This document shows, in pieces, positions 8,658-17,396 of a DNA stretch of 64,000 bases; position 1 is the first letter of the stretch, and each line of letters begins with the position of its first letter. The notes beneath the pieces are model-generated. The model was given only the letters and a program-made list of their open reading frames with translations. It was not told where the DNA came from and made no database searches. The stretch lies in NCBI GenBank assembly GCA_035645275.1, contig DASQMX010000002.1, forward strand, positions 30,224-94,223, read 5' to 3'. The stretch comes from Paranoxybacillus sp035645275 (GTDB taxonomy: Bacteria > Bacillota > Bacilli > Bacillales > Anoxybacillaceae). A program made the translations under genes and the position numbers.

Positions 8658-9911
8658 ATGTCACTAAGGAGTTATATGGTCCGAACTTTGTTTGTTGTTG
8701 TGCCTTGCACTTTTCTTATTGGTCTTGGCGTTTGCATGGTTAATGGTTTCACTGGTTCGACGTTTTGGTTGACGATTGGCAGCCTTATTTTATGTGGTAT
8801 GTTAGTTGGAATTTTGGCTGCAACTTTAAATTACCGTCGGTTCATTGCTCCTATTTCCGTGATCAACTCCCACTTAGAAGCGATTACGGACGGTGATTTA
8901 TCGACTCGTATTCCTGTTGATGAAGTGAGAGAGCTAAAGCCAATTGCTGTTTGTATAAACGAAATGGTGGAAACGTGGGGAACGTTAATCACGAACGTAA
9001 AACGTCACTCCCATGAAATCGTTTCATTTTCTGAACAGTTGACGCACATTGCTGAACAAACGACGAGAGCTACTGAACAAATTGCTTCGACGATGGAAGA
9101 TATAGCTATCGGATCGGAGCAACAAGTTAAGTCTGTTCAAGAAACTTCTGCTTCTATGAATGAGATTTCTAACGGTCTTTCTCAAGTTGCGATGAATACC
9201 CAGCAAGTTTCTGTTAGCGCCGGGGAAACGTTTGTAAAAGCAAAAGCGGGAACACAAGCCATTGAAAAGATGGAAGAGCAAATGCGTTTCATCCATAAAC
9301 ATGTAGAATCGTTAGGACAAGTTGTCAGAGGATTAGGAGATCGCTCTAATGAGATTGGACAGATTACACAAGTCATTACAGGAATCGCTTCGCAAACGAA
9401 CTTGCTCGCTTTAAATGCCGCTATCGAAGCGGCGAGAGCGGGGGAGCAAGGACGAGGATTCGCTGTTGTCGCGGATGAAGTGCGTAAGCTTGCTGAACAG
9501 TCTGCGGAATCCGCTCAGCAAATCTCACAATTGATCACACAAATTCAAGAAGAAACAGAGGAAGCAATCACGTCGATGCAAACCGTGGCAAATGAAGTAG
9601 CTCAAGGTCTTGATGCAGTAAATTCGGCGGGAGAGTCCTTTGAACAAATTCGCCAGTCCGTCAATGAAGTAACCAAACAAATTGAACAAGTTTCCGCCGC
9701 CGTTCAGCAAATGACCGCAGGCGCTCAACAAATTGCTAAGTCTCTCGACAATATCGCTTCCATTGTTGAGGAATCTTCAACCGGATCATTAAACATCTCA
9801 GCGTCTACGGAAGAACAGATGGCCTCAATGGAAGAAATCGAATCATCCGCGTCTTCCTTAAGCAAAATGGCGGAAGAGATGCAATCTTTATTAAATAAGT
9901 TTAAAGTGTAA
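8658..9911 (+). CDS. Methyl-accepting chemotaxis protein without an extracellular sensor domain
   Basis: 417 residues. Two adjacent membrane helices (~8-30 and ~36-58) are separated by only a few residues, so the usual 150-250-residue extracellular ligand domain is absent. A HAMP domain follows (~60-112) and then a complete signalling domain with the hairpin tip GIASQTNLLALNAAIEAARAGEQGRGFAVVA at its centre. The protein should couple to CheA/CheW but must sense something in the membrane or cytoplasm, or a partner protein. RBS GGTAGGGAG precedes the ATG. Flanked by terminators, so transcribed alone. Confidence 0.9.
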   Translation: MSLRSYMVRTLFVVVPCTFLIGLGVCMVNGFTGSTFWLTIGSLILCGMLVGILAATLNYRRFIAPISVINSHLEAITDGDLSTRIPVDEVRELKPIAVCINEMVETWGTLITNVKRHSHEIVSFSEQLTHIAEQTTRATEQIASTMEDIAIGSEQQVKSVQETSASMNEISNGLSQVAMNTQQVSVSAGETFVKAKAGTQAIEKMEEQMRFIHKHVESLGQVVRGLGDRSNEIGQITQVITGIASQTNLLALNAAIEAARAGEQGRGFAVVADEVRKLAEQSAESAQQISQLITQIQEETEEAITSMQTVANEVAQGLDAVNSAGESFEQIRQSVNEVTKQIEQVSAAVQQMTAGAQQIAKSLDNIASIVEESSTGSLNISASTEEQMASMEEIESSASSLSKMAEEMQSLLNKFKV

Positions 9912-9979
9912 AACAGTCGGACTTTTCTTTTATGATCGAACAATTTCCGTGATAAGGCTAGTTATAAATAAAAATAAGA

Positions 9980-10100
9980 GGCTGACCCATAAGTGTCTGA
10001 TCTCATGCACCTGTCATATATATCGTTCATTGATCCAATGAGATGTTCTATATAAGGTGTTGTGGGGGCTGACACGTTGATTATGGGTCAGCCCTTTTTT
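9980..10100. repeat. Long hairpin repeat, copy 2 (terminator of the chemoreceptor gene)
   Basis: Outer arms GGCTGACCCAT and ATGGGTCAGCC, inner GTGTCTGAT/GTGTCAG-type arms, and an AT-rich core. T6 follows the right arm. Inverted relative to the copies at 36983 and 62154. Confidence 0.75.
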
Positions 10101-10703
10101 CATATTCATCTTTTTGAAGCCATGAACTCTTTTTTGGAGGAGATTTCCGAATACATAGGAAGGTCATTTATAACAAACTTCTGTTTGCTTCATCTAAAAC
10201 CATCATCGTGTGCCCTTCTTTAAAGAAAAAATGTATCATATCATGAAGCAATTGTAAGAGAGCTTCGCTGTACATCACTTCTAAGGCTGAGTGGTCATCT
10301 TTCCTTTTTCTTTTTGCTTCAGTTCAGATGTTTATTTCTTGATATTGGTAAGTAATAGTAATTAAGTTAGAAAGCGAAGAATATTTCATGTATTAAGTCG
10401 GTGACTTTTGTATGTATCATCTTCTTTTTCTATGTTAGAGGAAATGGAGGATGTTCAATTGAAGGTAGTTGAGTAGGTAGAAGGAATCTGGAGGATTTGG
10501 GAGGATTCAAGACGATACGGGAGGATTTATACAGATATCGGAGGTATGAGGCAGTAGACCCTATATTATCCGAGAATACGCTCGAATACAGATATATACC
10601 AAATTTGTAAATAATAACCATAATAAACTATAATTTTCATCGTAGAGTTTCATTCATCGTAAAATTTTTTGTTTTTGTAGCTGTAAAAGGGGGGATGTAA
10701 CCA
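10101..10703. other. Gene-poor stretch with one unexplained minus-strand reading frame
   Basis: No intact gene. On the minus strand about 10177-10310 reads as KDDHSALEVMYSEALLQLL then HDMIHFFFKEGHTMMVLD and EANRSLL before a stop. It looks protein-like, but no start with a ribosome site is visible and I do not recognise it. At 10467-10545 the plus strand has several GGAGGATT repeats at irregular spacing. The region reads as decayed sequence. Confidence 0.35.
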
Positions 10704-11516
10704 TTGAAGCATTTTTTAAGAATTTATGAAGCCTATTTATAACAGCAGCAAAATGAAAAGAGAACTATTCGAATGTATCTCCTGAGGCAGAGCACTTTCT
10801 TGTGTATTAAAAAATTGTTTCAACAATTGGAGCAATCTGATTTGTTTCAATATCGTGCTGAACTGCTGTGAAAGGAAATGAAAGTGTCTACTATCAACCA
10901 ATTAATATCCACATTAAACTCCTTTTTTCGATGGGTCCGCCAAAATGGATATATCCGCGAAAACTTTGCATCACAGCTTCGTTTTCACCAAGAAAAATCA
11001 TTTTCAACAAACTAGCTGTCAAAAGAACAGTTGCTATTAGGAGTCGTTGCAAAGGAAAGAAATCCGTTTAAAAAAGCGTGTAATAAGGAATTGTTAGTTG
11101 TCATGCTTTATGTCGGGTTGCGCATTGAAGAATTGTCAAAACTTTATACTTACTCAATAAAGAATGCCTGTTTATTAGTTGTTGATCATGGAAAAATATC
11201 CCGGTAGATTCCTTTATGCTCAAAAGCAAAAGAGAAAATTTATGCATGGATAAAAGTTCGTCATCGAATGAAAAAGCAAATGTATATTTAGGAAAGTACG
11301 TATTTATTTGTCACAGAACGTTCTGATCAAATGCAGCCGAGAGTGATTCAATATGTCGTCAAAGCCTATAGTAAAAGGCTTAGTTCTCGGTAACTTATCA
11401 AATGCTGAGAACCACGTTTTGCCGACGTCTAGTAGAGCGGAGTAAAATATCGGAATAAGTACAAATGATTGCCGGACAAAAGTCACTCTCGGCAAGCTAT
11501 AAATATTTCGATTTTA
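10704..11516 (+). pseudogene. Decayed tyrosine recombinase (XerC/XerD-like integrase)
   Basis: Switching frames gives a recognisable integrase: an N-terminal core-binding part (STINQLISTLNSFFRWVRQNG, then RENFASQL), a catalytic part with LLVVMLYVGLRIEELSKL (the first catalytic Arg lies in the GLR motif) and KAKEKIYAWI, and a C-terminal LRTTFCRRLVE...QMIAGQKSLSASYKYF, where the HxLR-type box has decayed. At least six stops or frameshifts interrupt it. It starts at a TTG after a GGGGGG ribosome site. No partner gene, attachment repeat or other mobile-element gene was seen nearby. Confidence 0.75.
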
Positions 11517-11528
11517 GGAGGTAAATAA

Positions 11529-12431
11529 TTGAAGAAATTAATTGGATTACTGTTATCTGTATTTTTGGCCTTTTCGTTAGCAGCATGTAATGCAGGAGAA
11601 GCAACGAAAAAAGGAAAAATTGTCGTTGCTGGAAAGAAATTTACGGAACAAGTGATTTTAACTCATCTATTAGCAGAGTATTTAAAGGCGAATACTGATT
11701 TAGAGGTTGAGGTAGAAGATAGTTTGGGTGGTGTTTTTGTTTTACATGAAGCAATAAAAAAGGGAGATATTGATTTATACGTTGAGTATACGGGGACAGG
11801 ATACTTAAACGTATTAAAAAATGAATACAAACCAGGTCAAACACCGGAAGAAGTATATGAAGCGACAAAAAAAGGATATAAAGAAAAATTTAATATCACT
11901 TGGTTAGAGCCTTTAGGTTTTAACAATACATACGCCCTGGCATTGCGCCAAGAACTTGCAAACAAATTAGGAGTAAAAACGTACACAGATTTGGCAGCGA
12001 AAGCACCACGATTAATTTTTGGATCTGATGCGGAATTTTTCGAGAGAAGTGATGGATTTGATGCGTTAGAAAAAGCGTACAACTTTGAATTTAAGAAGAC
12101 GACAAACATTGACCCTGATTTGCAGTATGAAGCAGCAAAAAACGGTGATATTGATGTTATTACGGCATTTTCTACTGACGCAAGAATTAAACAATTTGGT
12201 TTAACGTTGTTAGAGGATGATAAAAACTTCTTCCCGCCTTATTATGCGGTTCCGATTATTCGCCAAGAAGTGTTGGATGCTAATCCGGGATTAGAAGAAA
12301 CTCTTAACAAATTGGCAGGCATTTTATCTGACGAAAAAATGCTGGAACTAAATGCACAAGTGAACTTAAAAGGAAAAGAACCAAAACAAGTAGCGATTGA
12401 TTTCTTAAAATCAGAAGGATTAATCGATTAG
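11529..12431 (+). CDS. opuCC: Glycine betaine/carnitine/choline-type ABC transporter binding lipoprotein
   Basis: 300 residues with a lipoprotein signal peptide (MKKLIGLLLSVFLAFSLAAC, lipobox LAAC, lipidated Cys at 20) and the OpuCC/ProX-type substrate-binding fold. The start GKIVVAGKKFTEQVIL and YVEYTGTGY are typical of this family, which binds quaternary amines for osmoprotection. TTG at 11529 follows AGGAGG with good spacing. First gene of a three-gene cassette with an ATPase and a single permease. The symbol indicates family; the exact substrate is not known. Confidence 0.85.
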   Translation: MKKLIGLLLSVFLAFSLAACNAGEATKKGKIVVAGKKFTEQVILTHLLAEYLKANTDLEVEVEDSLGGVFVLHEAIKKGDIDLYVEYTGTGYLNVLKNEYKPGQTPEEVYEATKKGYKEKFNITWLEPLGFNNTYALALRQELANKLGVKTYTDLAAKAPRLIFGSDAEFFERSDGFDALEKAYNFEFKKTTNIDPDLQYEAAKNGDIDVITAFSTDARIKQFGLTLLEDDKNFFPPYYAVPIIRQEVLDANPGLEETLNKLAGILSDEKMLELNAQVNLKGKEPKQVAIDFLKSEGLID

Positions 12432-12496
12432 TAGTTGTGTGTTTATGCCAAAAACACAGATGGTTTTCTAATGAAATGAAGGATAAGGGGAGCGAC

Positions 12497-13621
12497 ATGA
12501 TTAAATTTGAAAATGTACGAAAGCAATATGAAGACGGCTTTGTTGTTTTAAAAAATATGAATCTCGATATTCAAAAGGGTGAACTGCTTACATTAATCGG
12601 TCCCAGCGGTTGCGGAAAAACAACAACGATGCGCATGATTAACCGCTTAATTGAGCCGACAGAGGGGAAAATTTATATTGACGGTCAAGATATTTCTAAA
12701 ATAGACCCTGTAGAACTGCGGAGAAATATCGGTTATGTCATTCAGCAAATTGGTTTGTTTCCTCATATGACAATCGAAGAAAATATTGCCCTTGTTCCGA
12801 AATTAAAAAAGTGGGAACCAAAACGATATTTGCAGCGTGTAGATGAACTATTGGATCTTGTAGGCCTCGATCCATCGACGTTTAAACATCGCTATCCGTC
12901 TGAACTTAGTGGAGGACAGCAGCAGCGTGTCGGTGTTGTGCGGGCGTTGGCGGCAGAGCCAGACATTATTTTAATGGATGAGCCGTTCAGCGCGCTTGAT
13001 CCGATTAGCAGAGAGCAACTGCAAGACGATATCGTTAGACTGCAAGAAGACATTCAGAAGACGATTGTTTTTGTTACGCATGATATGGACGAAGCGATTA
13101 AGATTGCCAATCGTATTGCGATTATGAAAGACGGTGAAATGATTCAACTCGATGCGCCAGATAAAATTTTGCGCCATCCAGCTAATGATTTTGTACGTGG
13201 ATTTATTGGAGAAGAGCGAATGAAACGTGGGGAGACTTCTATTCCAATTGCGGAGGATTTGATGTTTTCATCTGCTGTGACTTCTTCACCGAAACGAGGA
13301 TTGGCAGAGGCGTTCCGTTTTATGAAAGAAAAGAAGGTTGATAGTTTGATGGTCATAGATAAAAATAAAGCATTACTTGGGGTTGTGACGTTAAAGAAAG
13401 TTAATGAACATTACAAAAACGAACAGTTAACATTAGCAGACATTATGGATACAAATGTTAAGACATTGAAAAAAGACGCAGCTGTTAACGATGTTGCGGA
13501 AATTTTTCATGAAACAAATGTCAGTGCTATTCCTGTACTAGAAGGTGACAAGTTAGTGGGAGTGATAACAAGATCGAGTATGATGCGCGGATTAGCAGAA
13601 TGGGAATATAACAAACAGTGA
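12497..13621 (+). CDS. opuCA: Compatible-solute ABC transporter ATPase with tandem CBS domains
   Basis: 374 residues. ABC domain with Walker A GPSGCGKTT (~35-43), Q-loop VIQQIGLFPHMT, signature LSGGQQQR, Walker B ILMDEP and switch histidine in VTHDMDEA. Two CBS domains (~250-374) follow, the feature that gates OpuA/OpuC-type transporters by ionic strength. ATG at 12497 follows AGGGGAG; an upstream ATG at 12437 has no ribosome site. The stop overlaps the region of the permease gene start, so the two are translationally linked. Confidence 0.9.
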   Translation: MIKFENVRKQYEDGFVVLKNMNLDIQKGELLTLIGPSGCGKTTTMRMINRLIEPTEGKIYIDGQDISKIDPVELRRNIGYVIQQIGLFPHMTIEENIALVPKLKKWEPKRYLQRVDELLDLVGLDPSTFKHRYPSELSGGQQQRVGVVRALAAEPDIILMDEPFSALDPISREQLQDDIVRLQEDIQKTIVFVTHDMDEAIKIANRIAIMKDGEMIQLDAPDKILRHPANDFVRGFIGEERMKRGETSIPIAEDLMFSSAVTSSPKRGLAEAFRFMKEKKVDSLMVIDKNKALLGVVTLKKVNEHYKNEQLTLADIMDTNVKTLKKDAAVNDVAEIFHETNVSAIPVLEGDKLVGVITRSSMMRGLAEWEYNKQ

Positions 13622-13635
13622 GGGAAGGATTGAAA

Positions 13636-14271
13636 ATGGGGTTAATAAATGCTTTTATTGAACGGAAAGACGATATTTGGATTTCCTTTCAGGAACATGT
13701 GTTGTTATCAGGAATTGCGATGCTTCTAGCGATCCTCATTGCCGTTCCATTAGGGATTTGGCTGACAAGAAATAAAAAACTGGCTGAACTGATTATTGGT
13801 GTTGCCGCAATTATTCAAACGATTCCTAGTTTGGCATTGTTAGGATTTATGCTACCGATTTTTGGAATAGGGAAAGTTCCGGCTATCATTGCGTTAACAT
13901 TATACGCCTTACTTCCGATTTTGCGAAATACGTATACAGGAATTTTAGGGGTTGACCCTGCTCTTGTTGATGCCGGAAGAGGAATGGGGATGACGTCTCG
14001 CCAAATTTTATTTATGGTTGAATTGCCCTTAACGTTACCGATTATAATGGCGGGAGTTCGTACAGCGACCGTGTTGACGATTGGTGTTGCCGCGCTAGCG
14101 ACATTTATCGGAGCCGGTGGATTAGGTGATTTGATTGACAGAGGATTGCGTGTAGCGGATAAAAATTTAATTTTAACCGGTGCCATTCCTGCTGCGATTT
14201 TAGCTATTCTGTTTGATTTAGCCCTTCGTAAGCTAGAGGAAAAAGTAACACCGAAAGGGCTGAAGTCGTAG
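13636..14271 (+). CDS. opuCB: Compatible-solute ABC transporter permease
   Basis: 211 residues with five to six membrane helices and the inner-membrane component loop motif in AGRGMGMTSRQILFMVELPLTLP (EAA-type, contacts the ATPase). ATG at 13636 follows GGAAGG; GTG at 13618 overlaps the ATPase stop. Typical opuC operons encode two permeases (OpuCB and OpuCD). Only one is present here, so the transporter is probably a permease homodimer. No terminator follows directly. Confidence 0.85.
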   Translation: MGLINAFIERKDDIWISFQEHVLLSGIAMLLAILIAVPLGIWLTRNKKLAELIIGVAAIIQTIPSLALLGFMLPIFGIGKVPAIIALTLYALLPILRNTYTGILGVDPALVDAGRGMGMTSRQILFMVELPLTLPIIMAGVRTATVLTIGVAALATFIGAGGLGDLIDRGLRVADKNLILTGAIPAAILAILFDLALRKLEEKVTPKGLKS

Positions 14272-14433
14272 AGTTAAATAATTAAGGCTACATCTTCTTT
14301 TTGAATCATGCGCATTGTGTAAGTTTTGCGCTCTACATTTTTCTAATTAACAGAAAAGTTTTCCTCTAGAACTAGTAATATCGTTGATCATAAAGAAATA
14401 TCGGGTGATAGTATTTTAGTGAAATGAGAAAAA

Positions 14434-14628
14434 GTGTGGAGAATGAACGCACTTTTTTTAGCATTAAAGGATAATGTATGGCCAACGCTCTCTAAATTTG
14501 TACCGATTACGTATGGAATGGAACTGTTAAAAGGAGCCGTTGCTTATGGATACTCATTAAGTGACTTGTTATATCCACTCATTGTTTTATGTTTCATGAG
14601 CGTTGTAGACAGGAAATTAAGTACGTAA
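14434..14628 (+). pseudogene. ABC-2 transporter permease fragment, C-terminal end
   Basis: About 64 codons read LNALFLALKDNVWPTLSKFVPITYGMELLKGAVAYGYSLSDLLYPLIVLCFMSVV and resemble the last two helices of an ABC-2 (drug or polysaccharide) exporter permease. No upstream part of such a gene is present, and the expected last helix ends abruptly in DRKLST. Followed by a strong terminator, probably the original one of the lost gene. Confidence 0.45.
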
Positions 14629-14638
14629 ACATTAGGGG

Positions 14639-14688
14639 TTCAGGAGGACTTAAGCTATAGATAAAGCTTAGGGTTTCCTGAATTTTTT
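14639..14688 (+). terminator. Rho-independent terminator
   Basis: TTCAGGAGGACTTAAGC pairs with GCTTAGGGTTTCCTGAA and is followed by T6. Confidence 0.8.
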
Positions 14689-14914
14689 ATTTTTATCAGG
14701 TTGATTAATGAATGAAGTTTAATATGGAATAAAATCACAAATGATATGAATATAATTTTAGGTAAAGTATAGACTTTGAAATTCATTGTATTTTACTGGC
14801 CATCAAAGCATTTTACAACAAATATTTATTTAACAGAGTACGGAGGTAGAAGAACTACAATGATGAAACATTCTCCTTTATTAAAGTTTGTAAAGTGTGA
14901 AAGGAATAATCTAA

Positions 14915-15766
14915 ATGAAAGACAAGAAAATCAAAGTAAATGGAATTGACCTCCATTTAGTGGATTTTGGCGGGCAAGGGGAACCTATTATTTGTGTACA
15001 TGGTTTGACTGCTAACAGCCGCTATTGGGATTCGGTAGCGGAAAGATTAGTAGACAACTACCAAGTACTTGCGGTTGACTTGAGGGGACGCGGCGACAGC
15101 GAAAAGCCGTCATTAGGTTACAACGTGCGCCAGCATGCGGAAGACATTTTCGGAGTGATTGACTTTTTAGGATTTGAAAAAATCGTTTACATGGGCCATT
15201 CTCTCGGGTCCTTTATTGGAATGTGTTTTGCAGCAACGTATCCGGAGAGGGTGTCTCGGTTAATTCTCGTTGATGGAGGCTTCGATGTTGATCCGCTAGT
15301 ATATGAAAAAATTCGTCCGGCGATTGAACGGCTTGATATCGTATTTCCTGATTTTGCGACCTTTTTAAGCGAAATGCGAAAGAATCCGTTTTTCGATGAA
15401 TGGAATGAATATACGGAGCAATATTTTTATGCTGATGTTGAACATCAACCAGATGGTTCAGTGCGCTCAAAAGCAAGTAAGCAAGCAATCTTGGAGGAGA
15501 TAAAAGCACTTAGAGAAACATCAATTAATGCGTTCCACGAACAAATTGAGACTCCGACGTTACTTTTATGGGCCCCAGATTGTTTTAAAGATGGGAAAAC
15601 ATTTATGGTAACAAGAGAAGCAGGGGAAAAGCTGGTGGCTGCTTTGCCAAACAGCCGTTTTGTTGAAATAAAAAATGCTAACCATTATTCGATTATTTTG
15701 TCAAAGTATGAACAATTGGTTTGCGAAGTAAAGGATTTTTTAGAGTCAACAAAAACAAAAGGGTGA
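14915..15766 (+). CDS. Alpha/beta hydrolase
   Basis: 283 residues of the alpha/beta-hydrolase fold. Oxyanion segment VHGLTANSRYWD, nucleophile elbow GHSLGS (Ser near 97), and histidine in NANHYS near the C-terminus. The acidic partner is probably in LLLWAPD. ATG at 14915 follows GAAAGGA. The next gene begins 6 bases after the stop and encodes a second hydrolase of the same fold, so they form an operon. Substrate not predictable; the cap sequence does not point to a known subfamily. Confidence 0.8.
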   Translation: MKDKKIKVNGIDLHLVDFGGQGEPIICVHGLTANSRYWDSVAERLVDNYQVLAVDLRGRGDSEKPSLGYNVRQHAEDIFGVIDFLGFEKIVYMGHSLGSFIGMCFAATYPERVSRLILVDGGFDVDPLVYEKIRPAIERLDIVFPDFATFLSEMRKNPFFDEWNEYTEQYFYADVEHQPDGSVRSKASKQAILEEIKALRETSINAFHEQIETPTLLLWAPDCFKDGKTFMVTREAGEKLVAALPNSRFVEIKNANHYSIILSKYEQLVCEVKDFLESTKTKG

Positions 15767-15772
15767 TAAAAA

Positions 15773-16669
15773 GTGAGAAAAGTAGAGTTAAAATCCGTGA
15801 AGTTACCGAATGGAGAAACGATTGGCTACAGGGAGAGAGAAGGAGGAGATAAAGTTGTTCTTCTCATTCACGGCAACATGATTTCCTCAAAGCATTGGGA
15901 CCTTGTTTTCGAAAATATGGATGAAACATATAAGCTGTACGCTCTAGATCTACGTGGCCAAGGAGTTTCGTCGTATAACAAACCTATTACCTCGTTAAAA
16001 GATTTTTCAGAAGATGTAAAGCTCTTTGTAGATGCGATCGGTCTGAAGAAATTCTCTCTTGTCGGCTGGTCGATGGGTGGCGGTGTCAGCATGCAGTTTG
16101 CCGCTGATTATCCTGATTATGTGGAAAAGCTGGTGCTGCTTGCTTCGTTATCTACAAGAGGATATCCGCTTTACAAAGTCAATGAATACGGACAGCCAGT
16201 ATGGACTGTGCGACTCAAAACAAAGGAAGAAATCGCTCAAGACACCGCAAGAAGCATTCCGATCTCGAATGCCTATAAAAATAAAGATAAAGAGTTTTTA
16301 AGACAACTATTCAACCTCACCATGTATACACATAATCAGCCATCTCCAGAGAGATATGACGCCTACCTAGATGATGTGTTAACCCAAAGAAATTTGCTTG
16401 ATGTCTATGATGCGATTAATCGTTTTAATATTAGCCAAAAATATAACGGGCTTGTAGAAGGAACGGGGGAAGTAGAGCGTATTACCGCCCCGACGCTTAT
16501 CATTTGGGGAGAACATGATTTAATTGTAACGAAAACAATGCAGGAGGAAATTGTTGAAGATTTCAAGGGTATAGCAAAGTTTATCATATTGCCTAATACA
16601 GGCCACTCACCATTAATCGATCACCTTGAGGGATTGTTAAAAGAATTGGATCGTTTTCTACGTTCATAG
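15773..16669 (+). CDS. Alpha/beta hydrolase
   Basis: 298 residues. VLLIHGNMISSKHWD (oxyanion), GWSMGGG (nucleophile Ser near 98), IIWGEHDLIV (acid Asp) and NTGHSPLI (His) make a complete triad. GTG at 15773 follows the upstream stop by 3 bases. Only modestly similar to its neighbour, so they are not a recent duplication. Lipase/esterase or C-C hydrolase-like; substrate unknown. Confidence 0.8.
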   Translation: MRKVELKSVKLPNGETIGYREREGGDKVVLLIHGNMISSKHWDLVFENMDETYKLYALDLRGQGVSSYNKPITSLKDFSEDVKLFVDAIGLKKFSLVGWSMGGGVSMQFAADYPDYVEKLVLLASLSTRGYPLYKVNEYGQPVWTVRLKTKEEIAQDTARSIPISNAYKNKDKEFLRQLFNLTMYTHNQPSPERYDAYLDDVLTQRNLLDVYDAINRFNISQKYNGLVEGTGEVERITAPTLIIWGEHDLIVTKTMQEEIVEDFKGIAKFIILPNTGHSPLIDHLEGLLKELDRFLRS

Positions 16670-16676
16670 CCGATTA

Positions 16677-16779
16677 GAGGCTGTCTCAAAGACCCCACAA
16701 CAAAATATATAGGACATAATGGTGGTATATATTGTTAAATGCACGTGAGGTCAGACCCTTATAAGACAGTCCTCTTTTT
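16677..16779. repeat. Long hairpin repeat, copy 3
   Basis: Outer arms GAGGCTGTCTC and AAGACAGTCCTC, then CCCCACAAC, the core AATATATAGGACATAA...TATATTGT, then GTGAGGTCAGACC. It lies between convergent genes and is followed by T5, so it can terminate the hydrolase operon and the minus-strand gene at 16785. Confidence 0.8.
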
Positions 16780-16784
16780 GTCCA

Positions 16785-17087
16785 TTAATAAAATGTTTCG
16801 TTTAATTCCCAAGACTCAACGATTGCGTAAGCCGTTTGCGGGTCAAATCCTCTACCGATTAAATATGTCATTGCTGCGACTTCTTGCAGGGCGTGTGCAA
16901 ACGATGTAGCCTGCGCTTCTTTTAAACCGTATTGAACAAAAGGAGCAACCATGCTGAGTGTCTGGTCTTTTAACTGAGGATACAAAGGTTGTTTTATTTG
17001 CTTATGCGCGATCATCTCAGCCTGTGGATATTGCGGAAATTGTGGTTGGTAATAAGGCATTTGATAAGGAGTAGGGTAATAATGCAT
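16785..17087 (-). CDS. Unknown 100-residue protein with a Tyr/Pro/Gln-rich N-terminus
   Basis: Not recognised. Residues 1-25 (MHYYPTPYQMPYYQPQFPQYPQ) are rich in Tyr, Pro and Gln, like many spore-coat or surface proteins. Residues 30-100 look like a compact helical domain (QTLSMVAPFVQYGLKEAQ, then HALQEVAAMTYLIGRGF). No signal peptide or membrane helix. The start has GAAAGGAAG upstream. Own promoter region; terminates in the hairpin repeat at 16677. A spore-coat role is only a guess from composition. Confidence 0.6.
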   Translation of the reverse strand: MHYYPTPYQMPYYQPQFPQYPQAEMIAHKQIKQPLYPQLKDQTLSMVAPFVQYGLKEAQATSFAHALQEVAAMTYLIGRGFDPQTAYAIVESWELNETFY

Positions 17088-17396
17088 ACTTTAACTTCCT
17101 TTCTTTTGTTTATTTAATGTAGTATTTTAAACTCAATCCTATACTATGTTCCGCTATTGTCCACTGTACTAGGTATATGCCTATTTTAGGCGATGGCTTT
17201 GGATTGTTTCATACTGTAGATTCAGCATAACACTGGAGGAGAAAGATTTCGTCGTTTTGTAATTTGTATGTACCATTTACGAATTTGTTATTTTTAGGAC
17301 GTTAAATGTTTTCTAGTTTGAATGAAAAGAGGGGGCATAAATTATTTGCCCCCTGATTTTATGATTTGAAAGCCTGCATGTATTCGTTTTTTTGTA
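17088..17396. other. Intergenic region with no recognisable gene
   Basis: Upstream region of the minus-strand 100-residue gene plus the terminator of the reductase gene at its right end. I see no ORF, RNA gene or repeat. Confidence 0.5.
17322..17354 (-). terminator. Rho-independent terminator of the AcuI/YhdH gene
   Basis: AGGGGGCA pairs with TGCCCCCT; on the minus strand the stem is followed by TCTTTT. It lies 43 bases after the minus-strand stop codon. Confidence 0.7.

Noticed and set aside
10467..10545. GGAGGATT repeats as a CRISPR array or iteron origin
   Set aside because: Units are short, spacing is irregular and there are no spacers of constant length. No replication or Cas gene is near.
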